A stretch of 64,000 bases of DNA from Sphingomonas phyllosphaerae (lineage in GTDB: Bacteria > Pseudomonadota > Alphaproteobacteria > Sphingomonadales > Sphingomonadaceae), in assembly GCA_036946405.1 (NCBI GenBank), contig JAQIJC010000001.1, forward strand, positions 2,053,001 to 2,117,000. The letters run 5' to 3'. Below are positions 9,481 through 17,287 of the stretch, one piece after another. The position numbers and the translations under genes are program-made. Numbering within the stretch: position 1 is the stretch's first letter; each line of letters begins with the position of its first letter. The notes under the pieces were generated by a model that saw nothing but the letters and a program-made list of their open reading frames with translations, was not told the origin of the DNA and made no database searches.

Positions 9481-9953
9481 GGCGCGGTTGGGGGGCGCTC
9501 GCCGGACTGCTGTTGGCGACGACGGCGCAGGCCGCCGCGCCGGACAAGGCCGATCGCCAGGCTTTCTACGACATGGTCGATCGCTATCAGATGTTCGTGG
9601 TGCCGCATTGCGAGCCCGAAATCATCACCGCCTATCGCGCGCAGAACGCCGCGCGCGACGCCGCCTTCGTCCAGTCGTTACAGGGGACGAAGCTTGCCGG
9701 CGTCTATAGGCGCGCGGTGGCGGATCGCGAGAAGCACGATCGCAAGACCGTCTACGATTGTCAGCCGACCACCGCGCCGCGCGCCGCGCCGACCGGCCGA
9801 ACCGCGGCGCAACGCCGCCGCGCCGAGCGCGAGGCGGCACGGCTCGTCGCGGCCGAGGCGAAGCGCGACCGCACCGAGATCTTCACCGAAGGCGACCGGA
9901 TCTTCGCCGAGATGGTGGCATTGCGCGACCGGACGGCCGCGGCGCCGCGCTGA
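9477..9953 (+). CDS. Exported protein of unknown function within the pnt operon
   Basis: A 158-residue protein that starts with GTG, overlapping the pntAA stop by four bases. The N-terminus RRGWGALAGLLLATTAQAA looks like a cleavable signal peptide, so the product is probably periplasmic. The mature part has two Cys (HCEPE and YDCQPT) that could form a disulfide. It ends in a highly charged helix rich in Arg, Glu and Ala (residues ~112-155). I do not recognise a family. It separates pntAA from pntAB, which directly abut in most genomes. Translational coupling suggests coordinated output but the role is unknown. Confidence 0.72.
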   Translation: MRRGWGALAGLLLATTAQAAAPDKADRQAFYDMVDRYQMFVVPHCEPEIITAYRAQNAARDAAFVQSLQGTKLAGVYRRAVADREKHDRKTVYDCQPTTAPRAAPTGRTAAQRRRAEREAARLVAAEAKRDRTEIFTEGDRIFAEMVALRDRTAAAPR

Positions 9954-9968
9954 ACGAAAGGGGCCAGC

Positions 9969-10262
9969 ATGGACTTCATCGCGATCCTGTCGATCTTCGT
10001 GCTGGCGTGCTTCGTCGGCTATTATGTCGTCTGGTCGGTGACGCCCGCGCTGCACACGCCGTTGATGGCGGTGACCAACGCGATCTCCAGCGTCATCATC
10101 GTCGGCGCGCTGATCGCCAGCGCGGCGGTGGGAAGCATCGGCGGCAAGTGGCTGGGGCTGCTGGCAGTGGTGCTGGCGAGCATCAACATCTTCGGTGGCT
10201 TCGCGGTCACGCAGCGGATGCTGGCGATGTACAAGAAGAAGGAGCGGCCGGCGGCGAAGTGA
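9969..10262 (+). CDS. pntAB: NAD(P) transhydrogenase subunit alpha, part 2
   Basis: A 97-residue membrane protein corresponding to the C-terminal part of PntA. It has about three hydrophobic helices (starting FIAILSIFVLACFVGYYVVW) and the family signature HTPLMAVTNAISSVI, followed by GALIA and NIFGGFAVTQRML. Together with PntB it forms the proton channel of the transhydrogenase in the inner membrane. The site GAAAGGGG lies upstream of the ATG. The final KKKERPAAK is a basic cytoplasmic tail. Downstream, a 224-base palindromic spacer interrupts the operon before pntB. Confidence 0.95.
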   Translation: MDFIAILSIFVLACFVGYYVVWSVTPALHTPLMAVTNAISSVIIVGALIASAAVGSIGGKWLGLLAVVLASINIFGGFAVTQRMLAMYKKKERPAAK

Positions 10263-10486
10263 CCGTCATTCAAGGCCGTCGCCCCTGCGGAGGCAGCGGC
10301 CCATGACTGTAGAGTGGAAGAATATCGCCTGACACATGCCGGACGATCCTGTGTCAGGCCGCGAAACAGGACGAAACAGCCATAGGCCCCTGCCTGCGCA
10401 GGGGCGACGTGCGGGGGAGCATAGCCCCCAAGTGGACACAGGCCCCTGCCTGCGCAGGGGCGACGAAGTCGGGGGAGCAGAGCCTA
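10263..10486. repeat. Three palindrome arms between pntAB and pntB
   Basis: This 224-base spacer has no gene. It holds a forward arm at 10278-10301 (core CGCCCCTGCGGAGGC) and two inverted arms at 10385-10408 and 10441-10464 (core GCCTGCGCAGGGGCG). The third arm is a direct duplicate of the second. The same family occurs at 4293-4422 and 18351-18479. The forward arm can pair with either inverted arm. Confidence 0.8.
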
Positions 10487-11977
10487 GTGCAACACGCCGT
10501 CAATCCATGGGTCGCCTTCGCGTACCTCGTCGCGGGCGTGTGCTTCATCCTCGCGCTGCGCGGCCTGTCGAGCCCGACCACCAGCCAGCGCGGCAACCGC
10601 TTCGGCATGATCGGCATGGGCATTGCGGTGCTGACGACGCTCGTCACGCATGTCCCGACGATCACCGTGCTGGTGGAGGGCTATGACTATGCCGCGCTGC
10701 TCTCGGCGATCGACGTTGTCGCGGTGTTCGAGATCGTCGCCGCGATCGCGCTCGGCGCGGCGATCGGGCTGACCACCGCGCGGCGGATCGCGATGACCGC
10801 GATGCCGCAGCTCGTCGCCGCCTTCCACAGCCTCGTCGGGCTCGCCGCGGTGCTGGTCGCCGCCGCCGCCTACCTCAATCCGGTCGCGTTCGGGATCGCG
10901 TTGCCGGTGCTCACGCCGGACGGCGCGGTCGCGCTCATCAACCCGGTCAGCCGCATCGAAATGGGGCTGGGCGTCGCGATCGGCGCGATCACCTTCTCGG
11001 GTTCGGTGATCGCCTTCCTCAAGCTCAACGGCAACATGGGCGGCGCGCCGATCCTGCTGCCGGGACGGCACGTCATCAACCTCGGCGTGCTCGCCGCGAT
11101 CGTCGCGCTGGTCGGCTATTTTACGCTCGACCAGAGTCCGTGGGTGTTCTGGACCATCACGATCCTGTCGTTCGCGATCGGCTTCCTGCTGATCGTCCCG
11201 ATCGGCGGCGCGGACATGCCGGTCGTGGTGTCGATGCTCAACAGCTATTCGGGCTGGGCCGCCGCCGCGATGGGCTTCACGCTCCACAACAGCGCGATGA
11301 TCATCACCGGCGCGTTGGTCGGCTCGTCGGGCGCGATTCTCTCGTACATCATGTGCCGCGCGATGAACCGCAGCTTCGTGAGCGTGATCGCGGGCGGGTT
11401 CGGCGCCGAGGCGGGCGGCGGCGGCGCAAGTGCCGCCAAAACGGATCGACCGTGGAAGCGCGGCTCGGCCGAGGACGCCGCCTTCCTGATGAGCCAGGCC
11501 GAGCAGGTCATCATCGTCCCCGGCTATGGCATGGCGGTCGCCCAGGCGCAGCACGTGCTGCGCGAGATGGCCGACAAATTGAAGGCCGAGGGCGTGCGTG
11601 TGAAATATGCGATCCACCCGGTCGCGGGGCGGATGCCGGGGCATATGAACGTGTTGCTGGCCGAGGCGAACGTCCCCTACGATGAGGTGTTCGAGCTGGA
11701 GGACATCAACTCCGAGTTCGCCCAGACCGACGTCGCGTTCGTGATCGGCGCGAACGACGTCACCAACCCGGCGGCGAAGACCGACAAGACCTCGCCGATC
11801 TACGGGATGCCGGTGCTTGATGTCGAAAAGGCCAAAACGGTCCTGTTCGTGAAACGTTCGATGGGCGGGGTCGGCTATGCCGGCGTCGACAACGACGTTT
11901 TCTACAGGGACAATACGATGATGCTACTGGCCGACGCGAAGAAGATGGTCGAGGATATCGTCAAGGCGCTGGACTGA
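10487..11977 (+). CDS. pntB: NAD(P) transhydrogenase subunit beta
   Basis: A 496-residue integral membrane subunit with the NADP(H)-binding domain III. The first ~270 residues hold multiple helices; NMGGAPILLPGRHVIN and YSGWAAAAMGFTLHN are conserved family stretches. The C-terminal domain has VPGYGMAVAQAQH, HPVAGRMPGHMNVLLAEA, GANDVTNPAA and KRSMGVGYAG-like sequence. I chose GTG 10487 because the conserved sequence begins near VQHAVNPWVAFAYL and GGGGGAG lies about ten bases upstream. An in-frame ATG at 10409 would translate the palindrome arms and is rejected. It completes the pntAA-pntAB-pntB set despite the inserted repeats. Confidence 0.95.
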   Translation: MQHAVNPWVAFAYLVAGVCFILALRGLSSPTTSQRGNRFGMIGMGIAVLTTLVTHVPTITVLVEGYDYAALLSAIDVVAVFEIVAAIALGAAIGLTTARRIAMTAMPQLVAAFHSLVGLAAVLVAAAAYLNPVAFGIALPVLTPDGAVALINPVSRIEMGLGVAIGAITFSGSVIAFLKLNGNMGGAPILLPGRHVINLGVLAAIVALVGYFTLDQSPWVFWTITILSFAIGFLLIVPIGGADMPVVVSMLNSYSGWAAAAMGFTLHNSAMIITGALVGSSGAILSYIMCRAMNRSFVSVIAGGFGAEAGGGGASAAKTDRPWKRGSAEDAAFLMSQAEQVIIVPGYGMAVAQAQHVLREMADKLKAEGVRVKYAIHPVAGRMPGHMNVLLAEANVPYDEVFELEDINSEFAQTDVAFVIGANDVTNPAAKTDKTSPIYGMPVLDVEKAKTVLFVKRSMGGVGYAGVDNDVFYRDNTMMLLADAKKMVEDIVKALD

Positions 11978-11980
11978 GCC

Positions 11981-12901
11981 ATGGCGACCCCGTTCGGCTT
12001 TGCCGGCGCCCGCACGACGTCGTTCGTGCTGGCGTCGATGGACGCGCGCGGCGGTGCCGCGGCGCTGGAGGCGATCGCCCTGATCGGTGGCGCGTTGCGC
12101 GCGCATGTCGCGTTGCAGGAGGCGCCGGCGGCGCTGGTCGCGACGCCCGATCCCGTCCCGGTAGTGGTGCTCGATCTGGAGGGAGCATCCGACGAACTCG
12201 CGCACGATGTCGTCGCGGTCGTCGGGATGCTCGCGCAGGCGCAGGCGTGGCGCTGCATCGTGGCGATGAACGTCGTACAGATCGATCTGGTGATGGCCGC
12301 GCTCGGCGATGCCGCCGACTCGGTGCAGCTGCTTTGCGCGCCTGACCAGCACGAGTGGCTCGGGACGCTGGCGGTCGCTGCGGCACGCGAGCCCGGATCG
12401 GTACGTGCCGCCGATGAGGAGCGCGACCAGCTGACGCGGCTCAGCGCCGAGGTGGCGCGTATCGCCGAGATGCTGACGCGCATCACCGAGCGCGACGGCG
12501 GCGCGCGTGCCGAGGATCGCCATCGCGCCTTCGCGCCGGCATCCTCGACCAGCGACATCAGCTCGACGACGGTGCGCGACGTGCTGCGCGCACGCCGGCT
12601 GCGCGATCGCTTCTTCGAGGGCGGGCTGTTCGAGGACCCGGCATGGGACATGCTGCTGGATCTGTTCGCCGCGCAGCTTGAGGGAACACGCGTGTCGGTG
12701 TCGAGCCTGTGCATCGCCGCCGCGGTCGCCCCGACCACGGCGCTGCGCTGGATCGGCAAACTCACCGCTGCACGCCTGCTCGCGCGCGCGCCCGATCCCG
12801 AGGACGGGCGTCGCGCCTTCGTCGCGCTGACCGATGAGGCGAGCGATGCGATGCACCGCTATGTCACCACGCTGGCCGAGGCGCGGCTGCCGTTCGTGTG
12901 A
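11981..12901 (+). CDS. MarR-like winged-helix protein with atypical N-terminal domain
   Basis: A 306-residue protein starting 3 bases after pntB, so probably in the same operon. Residues ~205-300 resemble a MarR-type winged helix: RLRDRFFEGGLFEDPAWDML, then VSVSSLCIAAAVAPTTALRW and a wing with DPEDGRRAFVALT. Residues ~45-130 alternate strands and helices (VPVVVLDLEGA, WRCIVAMN, VQLLCAPD) and may be a degenerate receiver-like fold, but there is no full receiver motif set. A short heptad-like helix (residues ~143-163) links the two. Regulation of the transhydrogenase is an attractive guess only. The start ATG at 11981 is the first in frame. Confidence 0.72.
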   Translation: MATPFGFAGARTTSFVLASMDARGGAAALEAIALIGGALRAHVALQEAPAALVATPDPVPVVVLDLEGASDELAHDVVAVVGMLAQAQAWRCIVAMNVVQIDLVMAALGDAADSVQLLCAPDQHEWLGTLAVAAAREPGSVRAADEERDQLTRLSAEVARIAEMLTRITERDGGARAEDRHRAFAPASSTSDISSTTVRDVLRARRLRDRFFEGGLFEDPAWDMLLDLFAAQLEGTRVSVSSLCIAAAVAPTTALRWIGKLTAARLLARAPDPEDGRRAFVALTDEASDAMHRYVTTLAEARLPFV

Positions 12902-12906
12902 GGGGA

Positions 12907-12982
12907 TGGTGGGCGCTGACGGGTTCGAACCGCCGACCTACTCGGTGTAAACGAGCCGCTCTACCAGCTGAGCTAAGCGCCC
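12907..12982 (-). tRNA. tRNA-Val (anticodon TAC)
   Basis: The minus strand gives a 76-base cloverleaf including an encoded CCA. The acceptor stem is GGGCGCT/AGCGCCC, the D arm GCTCAGCTGGTAGAGC, and the anticodon loop TTTACAC is closed by GCTCG/CGAGT. The T arm is GGCGGTTCGAACCCGTC. The anticodon TAC reads GTA and other GTN valine codons. Confidence 0.97.
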
Positions 12983-13149
12983 GATGCGGGGCACTTGGTG
13001 CTGCCCCGTCGGAACGCTCTCCATACAGTCGTCCGGTCGAGGATCAAGGGGGCGCGGTCCCGCTGGCGCCGATCGACATTCATTGATCGCTTGCCCTTAT
13101 GCGTCGTCCCGGACCTGATCCGGGATGACGTGGGCTGGAGTCCTTCCTC

Positions 13150-13227
13150 CGTCCTTGCGCGCGTCGCGAAGCAATCCAGCGCCGGACCAAGACGTTCCGG
13201 ATTGCTTCGCTACGCTCGCAAGGACGG
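13150..13227. repeat. Palindromic repeat (GAAGCAATCC family)
   Basis: Inverted arms: CGTCCTTGCG and CGCGAAGCAATCCAG on the left, CCGGATTGCTTCG and CGCAAGGACG on the right. The same family, with longer perfect arms, is at 50555-50635. A half element GTCCCGGACCTGATCCGGG lies just upstream near 13105. No gene is seen between the tRNA and the XpaC-like gene (12983-13238). Confidence 0.8.
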
Positions 13228-13238
13228 ATCGAGCGGTG

Positions 13239-13937
13239 TCACTCCCCCGACGCCGCGCCCTCTTCGTACTTGACCTGCAGATAGCGGCGCTTCGTTTCCA
13301 GCGCGTCGAGATCGCCCTGCGCCAGCCGCTCGCTGATCTCGCCCAGCTCGCGTTCGATCACGCCCAATCCCTCGACCAGTTGCTGGTCCGGGGTCATGCC
13401 GTTGCGGGGGCTGTTGCGCATCGCGGGGGGCACGCGCGTATAGTCCGCGACGAAGCTCGGCAGTTGCTCGCCGACCAGCCGTCGCAGCTCCGCCGCCAGC
13501 GGACTGTCCTCGTCCAGTGCCGCGACCTGCACGCCCAGCGTATCGAGCCGCACGTCGAGCTGGTCGAGCACCCCCTGCGCGGGTGCCGGCAGCGCAGAAC
13601 GTCGCGCATCCAGCCAGCGCGCCGCCTGCGCGGGCACCGCCTTGACCTCCGATTTCACGATCCGCTCGGGCGTCGGCACCGGCGTGGCGGGGGCGAACAG
13701 CACCAGCAGGGTCAGCGCTGCGATCAGCGCCGCCACCGCGACCATCCCGAACGCGCCCAGCCCCATCAGCATCGCGACCGTCAGGATCACGCCCGCGCCG
13801 ATCACCACCGCGGCCGCGCGCTTGCGCCGCCCGCCACGCCCGCGCCGCGGGCGGCGCTGGAGCGGGATCACCGCACCGCCGCGCCGCCGCTCGCGCGCGA
13901 CCTGCGCTTCGGCGATCGCGTCGTCGACGTCTGTCAC
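13239..13937 (-). CDS. XpaC-like membrane protein paired with TelA
   Basis: A 232-residue protein starting at GTG 13937, overlapping the telA-like stop as GTGA. A basic N-terminus (PRRGRGGRRKR) precedes two adjacent membrane helices (VVIGAGVILTVAMLMGLGAF and MVAVAALIAALTLLVLFA). The C-terminal ~130 residues are helical with EISERLAQGDLDALETKRRY near the end. In many bacteria a gene of the XpaC family (named 5-bromo-4-chloroindolyl phosphate hydrolysis protein) is next to telA; this topology and position fit that partner. I assign it mainly from context, since sequence motifs in this family are weak. Confidence 0.62.
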   Translation of the reverse strand: MTDVDDAIAEAQVARERRRGGAVIPLQRRPRRGRGGRRKRAAAVVIGAGVILTVAMLMGLGAFGMVAVAALIAALTLLVLFAPATPVPTPERIVKSEVKAVPAQAARWLDARRSALPAPAQGVLDQLDVRLDTLGVQVAALDEDSPLAAELRRLVGEQLPSFVADYTRVPPAMRNSPRNGMTPDQQLVEGLGVIERELGEISERLAQGDLDALETKRRYLQVKYEEGAASGE

Positions 13938-15139
13938 AGCGACTCCAGCTTGAACTGCTCGGCCCCGCCCGCGACGCGCTTCTGCGTCGCCCCCTCGGCG
14001 CGCGCGATATAGCCGCGCGACTTCTCGACCTCGTTGCCGAGCGTGTCGACCGTCACCTTCATCGTGTCGAGCGCCTTCAGCTTGAACGTGTCGATCGCGT
14101 CCATCGTGTCGTAGATGTTCTGGAACGCGCGCTGCAGCGTCTCCAGCGGGATCGTCGACGCCGCCGCCTGCTCATGCACCCGCGCGGTATTCTGGCGCAG
14201 CAGGTTGCCGGTCGAATCGATCAGCCCGGCGGTGGTGGTGTTGAGCTGCGTGATCTGCTCCAGCACCAGCTTCTGGTTGGTCAACGCCTGCGCCACCGTC
14301 ACCGCGGTGCGCAGCGCCGCGACCGTCGTGGTGCTCGCGCGATCGACGCCCTTGATCAGCTCGACATTGTTCTTCTTGACCAGATCGAGCGCCAGATAAC
14401 CCTGCACCGTCACCGCCATCTGCGTCAGCAGGTCCTGTGTCCGCTGCCGTGCGTAGAACAAAGCGCTCTCGCGAATCGCCTTGGCCTTGGCGGGGTCGGT
14501 GTGATCCAGCTCGTTGGCCTTGTCCTCCAGCCGCGCGTCCATCGTGCGCGACAGATGGATCATCTGCTCCAGCCGCCCCATCGCCGACCACAGATTGGCG
14601 CGCTCGGTATCGATCGCGGCATTGTCCATCAGCAGCTCGTCCTTGCCGCTGCCCAGGCTCTTCAGGATCGAGGCGATATGAGTCTGCGAGGATTTGTAGC
14701 CGTCGAAATAATTGCGGACCTTGTTGCCGAACGGGATCACCCCGAACAGCTTCTGCGGCGCGGTCAGCTTGCCGCGCTTGCCCGGATCGAGGTCCTCGAC
14801 GACGCGGCGCAGCTCGGCGAGGTCCTTGCCGACCCCGGCCTCCTGATCCATCGCGCGCACCGGACGGTCGAGGAAGCGGTTCGACTGCCCCGCCGCATCG
14901 CGGATCTCTTTCTGCCCCATCGCAGTGATCGCATCGACGCGCCTGCCGAACTCGGGCGAGTTGACGTCCTCGTTGACGAGTTGCTCGACAAACGCGTCGA
15001 CGCGCCGCTCCAGCTCACTGCGCTTGGTGTCGTCGACCGGCACCAACCCGGCGGCCTTTTCGGCGCGGACCTCGGGCACCGGATCGGGCGGGGTGAGCAC
15101 CAACGTCGGCTCGGTCGCGTCGTTCGGAGCGGTCGCCAT
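13934..15139 (-). CDS. TelA/KlaA toxic-anion resistance family protein
   Basis: A 401-residue, almost wholly helical cytoplasmic protein. It matches the TelA (tellurite/toxic anion resistance) family: FGVIPFGNKVRNYFDGYKSS and HIASILKSLGSGKDELLMDN in the middle, then a long helix with VTVQGYLALDLVKKNNVEL and the repeated Thr-rich ITQLNTTTAGLIDSTGNLL. Families of this kind affect tellurite, colicin or cell-envelope stress resistance; the mechanism is not settled. The start is ATG 15139 with AAGGA upstream; an ATG at 15196 is an alternative. It is the first gene of a two-gene operon with the XpaC-like gene. Confidence 0.88.
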   Translation of the reverse strand: MATAPNDATEPTLVLTPPDPVPEVRAEKAAGLVPVDDTKRSELERRVDAFVEQLVNEDVNSPEFGRRVDAITAMGQKEIRDAAGQSNRFLDRPVRAMDQEAGVGKDLAELRRVVEDLDPGKRGKLTAPQKLFGVIPFGNKVRNYFDGYKSSQTHIASILKSLGSGKDELLMDNAAIDTERANLWSAMGRLEQMIHLSRTMDARLEDKANELDHTDPAKAKAIRESALFYARQRTQDLLTQMAVTVQGYLALDLVKKNNVELIKGVDRASTTTVAALRTAVTVAQALTNQKLVLEQITQLNTTTAGLIDSTGNLLRQNTARVHEQAAASTIPLETLQRAFQNIYDTMDAIDTFKLKALDTMKVTVDTLGNEVEKSRGYIARAEGATQKRVAGGAEQFKLESL

Positions 15140-15317
15140 CGTCACGTCATCCTTCTCTTGCGCGGCCCTTGTCCTTCGTCCGCGCCCGGCTTTCAACTGT
15201 GTTGTTCATGTAATACGCCAAGTGGCGGCTGTCGAGGCACTGGCATCCGACGGAACTTTCCGCTATGCGCCGCGGCGAAACTGCCTGCGGACAAGCGGGC
15301 CACCCTCAGGAACCCGT

Positions 15318-17138
15318 ATGAACCTGCGCAATATCGCCATCATCGCGCACGTCGATCATGGCAAGACCACCCTCGTCGATCAGTTGTTCCGCCAGTCCGG
15401 TACCTTCCGCGACAACCAGCGCGTCGAGGAACGCGCGATGGACTCGAACGACCTCGAAAAGGAGCGCGGGATCACCATTCTCGCCAAGCCGACCTCGATC
15501 GAGTGGGAAGGCACGCGCATCAACATCGTCGATACGCCCGGCCACGCCGATTTCGGCGGCGAGGTGGAGCGCATTCTCTCGATGGTCGACGGCGTGATCC
15601 TGCTGGTCGACGCCGCCGAGGGCGCGATGCCGCAGACCAAGTTCGTCACCGGCAAGGCGCTGGCGCTGGGCCTGCGCCCGATCGTCGTCGTCAACAAGGT
15701 CGACCGTTCGGACGCGCGCATCCAGGAGGTGCTCGACGAGGTGTTCGACCTGTTCGTCGCGCTGGAGGCGAATGACGAGCAGCTCGACTTCCCGGTGCTC
15801 TATGCCTCGGGCCGCAACGGCTATGCCTCGGAGGACATGGACCGTCGCGAGGGCACGCTGACCCCGCTGTTCCAGAAGATCGTCGATCACGTGCCGCCGC
15901 CGTCGCTCGATCAGGACGCACCGTTCAGCTTCCTCGTTACGCTGCTCGACCGCGACAACTTCCTCGGCCGTATCCTCACCGGCCGCGTCCAGTCGGGCGT
16001 CGTCAAGCTCAACCAGCCGATCCACGCGCTCGACAATCAGGGCAATGTGATCGAGACCGGCCGCGCGTCGAAGCTGATGAGCTTCCGCGGGCTGGAGCGC
16101 GTGCCGGTCGAAGAGGCGCGTGCCGGCGACATCATCTCGCTGGCCGGTCTGGCGGTGGCGACCGTCGCCAACACGATCTGCGACACCACCGTGTCGACCC
16201 CGATCCAGGCGCAGCCGATCGATCCGCCGACGCTGTCGATGCGCTTCGCGGTCAACGATTCGCCGATGGCGGGGCGTGAGGGCAGCAAGGTGACCAGCCG
16301 GATGATCCGCGACCGCCTGATGCGCGAAGCCGAGACCAACGTCGCGATCAAGGTGACCGAGGCCGCCGACCGCGACAGCTTCGAGGTCGCCGGCCGCGGC
16401 GAGCTTCAGCTCGGCGTGCTGATCGAGACGATGCGCCGCGAAGGCTTCGAGCTGGGGATCAGCCGCCCGCGCGTGCTGTTCGGCGAGGATGAGGACGGCA
16501 AGAAGACCGAGCCGTACGAAACCGTCATCATCGACGTCGATGAAGAGCATTCGGGCACGGTCGTCGAGAAGATGAACCTCCGCAAGGCCGAGATGACCGA
16601 CATGCGCCCGTCGACCGGCGGCAAGACGCGCATTACCTTCTCGGCGCCGTCGCGCGGGATGATCGGCTATCACGGCGAGTTCCTGTCGGACACGCGCGGC
16701 ACCGGCATCATGAACCGGCTGTTCGAAAAGTACGGCCCGCACAAGGGCAACATCGAGGGCCGCAAGAACGGCGTGCTGATCTCGAACGGCGCGGGCGAGG
16801 CGCAGGGTTATGCGCTCGGCCCGCTCGAGGATCGCGGCATCCTGTTCGTCGGTCACGGCGAGGCGCTCTACGAGGGCATGATCATCGGCGAGAACGCCAA
16901 GACGGATGACCTCGAGGTCAATCCGATGAAGGCGAAGCAGCTGACCAACTTCCGCGCCTCGGGCGGCAAGGATGATGCGATCCGCCTGACCCCGCCGAAG
17001 AAGATGACGCTGGAACAGGCGATCGCGTACATCGACGACGATGAGATGGTGGAAGTGACCCCCAAGACGATCCGCCTGCGCAAGCGCTACCTCGACCCGA
17101 ACGAGCGCAAGCGCGCGAGCCGCGCCAAGGCGGCGTAA
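15318..17138 (+). CDS. typA: Translational GTPase TypA/BipA
   Basis: A 606-residue ribosome-binding GTPase involved in 50S assembly and stress or cold adaptation. G1 is seen as AHVDHGKTT (residues 10-18), switch I as KERGITI, G3 as DTPGHADFGG and G4 as NKVD. The C-terminal half has EF-G-like domains and the BipA-specific end, including GRGELQLGVLIETMRREG and RGMIGYHGEFLSDTRGTG. The basic tail (NERKRASRAKAA) is typical. The ATG at 15318 gives the standard N-terminus MNLRNIAIIAHV. It is transcribed away from telA with a 178-base divergent spacer and ends at a strong hairpin. Confidence 0.97.
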   Translation: MNLRNIAIIAHVDHGKTTLVDQLFRQSGTFRDNQRVEERAMDSNDLEKERGITILAKPTSIEWEGTRINIVDTPGHADFGGEVERILSMVDGVILLVDAAEGAMPQTKFVTGKALALGLRPIVVVNKVDRSDARIQEVLDEVFDLFVALEANDEQLDFPVLYASGRNGYASEDMDRREGTLTPLFQKIVDHVPPPSLDQDAPFSFLVTLLDRDNFLGRILTGRVQSGVVKLNQPIHALDNQGNVIETGRASKLMSFRGLERVPVEEARAGDIISLAGLAVATVANTICDTTVSTPIQAQPIDPPTLSMRFAVNDSPMAGREGSKVTSRMIRDRLMREAETNVAIKVTEAADRDSFEVAGRGELQLGVLIETMRREGFELGISRPRVLFGEDEDGKKTEPYETVIIDVDEEHSGTVVEKMNLRKAEMTDMRPSTGGKTRITFSAPSRGMIGYHGEFLSDTRGTGIMNRLFEKYGPHKGNIEGRKNGVLISNGAGEAQGYALGPLEDRGILFVGHGEALYEGMIIGENAKTDDLEVNPMKAKQLTNFRASGGKDDAIRLTPPKKMTLEQAIAYIDDDEMVEVTPKTIRLRKRYLDPNERKRASRAKAA

Positions 17139-17256
17139 GGCGAGGCGGCCAGCGGGCAGCAACGCTGCGCGCGCGCCAAAGCCTCGCCCGGCCGGCGGCG
17201 CCACAGCGCCGTCCGACGACACGAGCTTTGCCCGTGGCGGGTCAAGCGACGGAAAG

Positions 17257-17285
17257 ACGGCCACCGCCCACCCGGCGGTGGCCGT
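17257..17285. terminator. Bidirectional hairpin between typA and the hydrolase gene
   Basis: ACGGCCACCGCC (17257-17268) pairs perfectly with GGCGGTGGCCGT (17274-17285) around a five-base loop. It is 3' of both converging genes and ends two bases before the hydrolase stop codon. T-richness is modest on both sides (TTCTCATT on +, CTTTCC on -). Confidence 0.75.
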
Positions 17286-17287
17286 TC

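Noticed and set aside
10409..10486. An earlier ATG start for pntB
   Set aside because: The added 26 residues are translated from palindrome repeats; GTG 10487 has a good ribosome binding site and the conserved N-terminus.
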